A stretch of DNA of 7,357 nucleotides. Origin: Bryobacterales bacterium (lineage in GTDB: Bacteria; Cyanobacteriota; Vampirovibrionia; Obscuribacterales; Obscuribacteraceae). The notes below the pieces were generated by a model that was not told where the DNA came from, searched no databases, and saw nothing but the letters and a program-made list of their open reading frames with translations. Below, piece by piece: positions 5,266-7,357 of this stretch; the first letter of the stretch is position 1; every line of letters begins with the position of its first letter. The translations under genes and the position numbers were made by a program. Location: assembly GCA_903970295.1 (NCBI GenBank), contig CAJCHQ010000625.1, positions 1 through 7,357 of the forward strand. Direction: 5' to 3'.

Positions 5266-7357
5266 AAACCAGTGCCTGGCACCACTCGGCAGAGCCGGGG
5301 TGAAGACTCCAGGCTGATAGCCAGTCGTTAAGGTCGTCGCCGAAATCATACCCATGTCATGCAGAAGTTGCGCCTGAGCCACATTGGAAGCGACGATCGC
5401 CTGGGCTTGACTGGTGATCGCAGCAATATAATCGTGCTGCGCTCGCAACAGTTCAACTTCAGTGCTGACACCATTTTGCAAACGGGCCTGGGCGTAGCGC
5501 AATGACTCTTGCGTCGCCGCTGTCGAAGCTGCCGCTTTATCGATCGACTCTCTAGCTGCTAAAAAGCCAAGATAATCTCCGCGCACTTGCTGAGCCACAA
5601 TGCTCAGTTCCTGATTACATTGCATCAGCGCCTGGCGAGCCAAAACTCTTGAGGCAGCGACTGTCGACATCGTCGTCAATCCCAAGTTAGGCAAACTCCA
5701 AGACAAAGAAATACCAGCCTGCACTTCCCGGAAATAACCTGGAAAAATCCCGGCTGGCGCCTGCAAACTTCCATTCACGTTAGGACCGGAACTGGCACCG
5801 GTACCGCCGCCAAAAATAGATGGTGCCACGGCACCAGAACTGACCAATGAACCGGATTGAATTTGGGCTAAAGGTGTACCACCGGCAGCAGCGACGGAGC
5901 TTGTCGGACCAGTGTTGGCGCCCTGGCTAGAGGTCGATCCAGCGATTGGGTTGAAACTATATTGCTGACCAAGGGCATTGTTGCTGACGCGACCGGCAAA
6001 ACTGCTATCAAGAAAATTGTCGATCGCTGAAGTCGCAGCTCCACCGAGCGCGGCTCCATTAGCTGCCGGAGAAACAGTAGCGTCGTTGATCTCATAAAGC
6101 ACAAACAGTGAGACGGCAGGGTACAACGAGGCAGATTGCGCCTGGATATTTCTCGCCGCCGATAAACGAAAATCTTCGTATTGACGCAATCCGGCGTTAA
6201 ACCGCAAGGCATCACGCAAGAGCGTTCTCAACGGTATATGCTCGTTGAAGAGAGGCGCTTCGGTAAGAGTCTGCTCAGCCGGGATCAAATTGATCGAGAG
6301 CGGATAATTCAAGGCCACGTTGAGTGCCAGTCCAGCCTGGCGCATCGTCACACCTTGCTGCAAGAAGGACTGCTTATCGGCAGAGAGAAGAGCCTCGACT
6401 TGCATGATGTCGTATCGAGTGCCAGTCCCCGCTTTGTAGCGAGCATTAGCAGTCTTCAGCTGTTCTTGATCAGCTTCTACGGATTTGGCCCAGGTCTGCA
6501 ACAGAACTCGTTGCAAAACCAAATTCGTATACTTCTGATAGACATCGAGAAAAACGTCGCTGACGGTAGCTTTATAAGCTTCGCGCCAAGCTTTCTCGCG
6601 ATAACGCTGGCTCAATAGAGAATACAAAACGCTGCCCCCCTGAAAAACAGGAAAGTTGACGCCAGTCAGAAATGTTCGCGCTAAAGAGGTAGTCTGAAAG
6701 TTATAAACATTGGCAAACATCAAATTGTATTGCATCGAAAAAGATGGAACAAAGCCAGCTATACCAGCGAGTGTGAGGTAGTGCTGATAGTTCATACTTT
6801 CTCGAGAAACTTTGATCTGCATGCCCTGATCGAGCACGTAATTGATCGCGTCGCGCAGAGTAATTTCCTGGTTGACTGCGGTTTCATTTCTAAGAGCTTC
6901 GAAAGAACTCATTTCAATTGTGCGACTGAGATAAACAGGGCTCAAACTGAGAGTCTTTGCTTTGTCGTGCTGGATTGACTGCGGCTGATAGTCGGATAGT
7001 CTGATAGGGGCCAGGTCGGCTGGCTTGACGAGAGCGGCGGCTGGCACCAGCCCTGGCGCCTGCGCAGCTTGACCGGTGGGTGTTTGAGCAGGCGTCGCCG
7101 CAGGTTGAGCAGGAGTTTCAACAGATTGGGTCGGCAGCAAAGCGGGCTTAGCAGGGAGTGCAGTGGTTGGCGCCTCTGTCGCAGATGCCTCCGGCAAACC
7201 ACTCGGTTGAACCATAGGCGTTGCATTTGTTCGGTCCGGAGTGGCAGTCGGCGGAGGGCTAATGGCCGAAGAATTCGGTACTGATAGCTCTGGAGATTCT
7301 GATTGTGATTGCGTTTCCTGCTTTTGCTTTTGGGCAGGTGTAGCGGCAAGCGCAGGT
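5257..7357 (-). CDS. TolC-family outer-membrane efflux channel, N-terminus beyond right edge
   Basis: This outer-membrane channel component of a tripartite exporter shows 699 residues before the frame runs off the right edge; E. coli TolC has 493. Numbering is from the edge. The first visible residues, PALAATPAQ, resemble a signal-peptide end, so the true start is probably just outside; ATG 7215 has no Shine-Dalgarno and is internal. Residues 1-117 are Pro/Ala/Gln-rich. The first outer-membrane efflux repeat spans about 167-357: an entry helix, two beta strands (about 202-218 and 227-240), then a long helix with QLKTANARYKAGTGTRYDIM. The second spans about 375-679: strand SLYPAVSLFVLYEI, an about 120-residue Ser/Gly/Ala-rich insert (424-544), strand EVQAGISLSWSLP, then helix with RYAQARLQNGVSTEVELLRA. 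Both repeats carry the family's 'rYxxG' turn. It is probably the partner of the permease and adaptor at 1-2891, although three plus-strand genes separate them. Confidence 0.93.
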   Translation of the reverse strand, partial: PALAATPAQKQKQETQSQSESPELSVPNSSAISPPPTATPDRTNATPMVQPSGLPEASATEAPTTALPAKPALLPTQSVETPAQPAATPAQTPTGQAAQAPGLVPAAALVKPADLAPIRLSDYQPQSIQHDKAKTLSLSPVYLSRTIEMSSFEALRNETAVNQEITLRDAINYVLDQGMQIKVSRESMNYQHYLTLAGIAGFVPSFSMQYNLMFANVYNFQTTSLARTFLTGVNFPVFQGGSVLYSLLSQRYREKAWREAYKATVSDVFLDVYQKYTNLVLQRVLLQTWAKSVEADQEQLKTANARYKAGTGTRYDIMQVEALLSADKQSFLQQGVTMRQAGLALNVALNYPLSINLIPAEQTLTEAPLFNEHIPLRTLLRDALRFNAGLRQYEDFRLSAARNIQAQSASLYPAVSLFVLYEINDATVSPAANGAALGGAATSAIDNFLDSSFAGRVSNNALGQQYSFNPIAGSTSSQGANTGPTSSVAAAGGTPLAQIQSGSLVSSGAVAPSIFGGGTGASSGPNVNGSLQAPAGIFPGYFREVQAGISLSWSLPNLGLTTMSTVAASRVLARQALMQCNQELSIVAQQVRGDYLGFLAARESIDKAAASTAATQESLRYAQARLQNGVSTEVELLRAQHDYIAAITSQAQAIVASNVAQAQLLHDMGMISATTLTTGYQPGVFTPALPSGARHWFKP

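Noticed and set aside
6181..6618. Plus-strand open frame of 145 codons
   Set aside because: It lies antisense to the helix-rich part of the TolC-family gene; its translation shows no recognisable protein features.
7213..7215. ATG as the start of the channel gene
   Set aside because: The frame stays open for 47 more codons to the right edge, the preceding residues look like a signal-peptide end plus linker, and no Shine-Dalgarno precedes this ATG.

Overview
The window carries parts of a Gram-negative (diderm) chromosome. The evidence is an inner-membrane RND efflux pump, a membrane-fusion adaptor and a TolC-type outer-membrane channel, which together need two membranes. GC content looks close to 50% by eye. 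Several genes lack a clear Shine-Dalgarno sequence, and one start is probably GTG. The Pro/Ala/Ser-rich tails and the small secreted TPR and Ig-like proteins would fit a non-proteobacterial lineage such as Melainabacteria/Obscuribacterales, but that is a weak impression and not a sequence match.

Layout from left to right. Positions 1-1308 (minus strand) hold the N-terminal 436 residues of an RND permease of the HAE1 (drug/hydrophobe) type, cut by the left edge. It overlaps by ATGA with the upstream adaptor gene (1305-2891, minus), so the two are one translationally coupled operon. A 166-bp divergent control region (2892-3057) follows, with a perfect 11-bp inverted repeat and a TTGAC-N6-GTCAA palindrome. 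Three plus-strand genes come next: an NfsB-like FMN nitroreductase (3058-3708), a small secreted TPR-like protein (3720-4277) that starts 11 bp after it, and a secreted protein of unknown family with a predicted beta-rich domain (4416-5204). A short hairpin-rich convergent junction (5205-5256) separates these from a minus-strand TolC-family channel gene (5257 to beyond the right edge).

Working model (inference): permease, adaptor and channel form one tripartite exporter. The divergent nitroreductase would reduce nitroaromatic or quinone-like compounds under shared control, so the locus would both modify and expel xenobiotics. The channel gene is split from its partners by the plus-strand genes, so the partnership rests on proximity and family, not on a shared operon. 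No transcriptional regulator gene lies in the window.

No clearly new system is visible. The points most worth a second look are the divergent operator-like region, the about 120-residue low-complexity loop and Pro/Ala-rich leader of the channel, the long cytoplasmic extension of the adaptor, and the two secreted proteins of unknown role between the efflux parts. No tRNA, rRNA, CRISPR array, insertion sequence or attachment site was seen.
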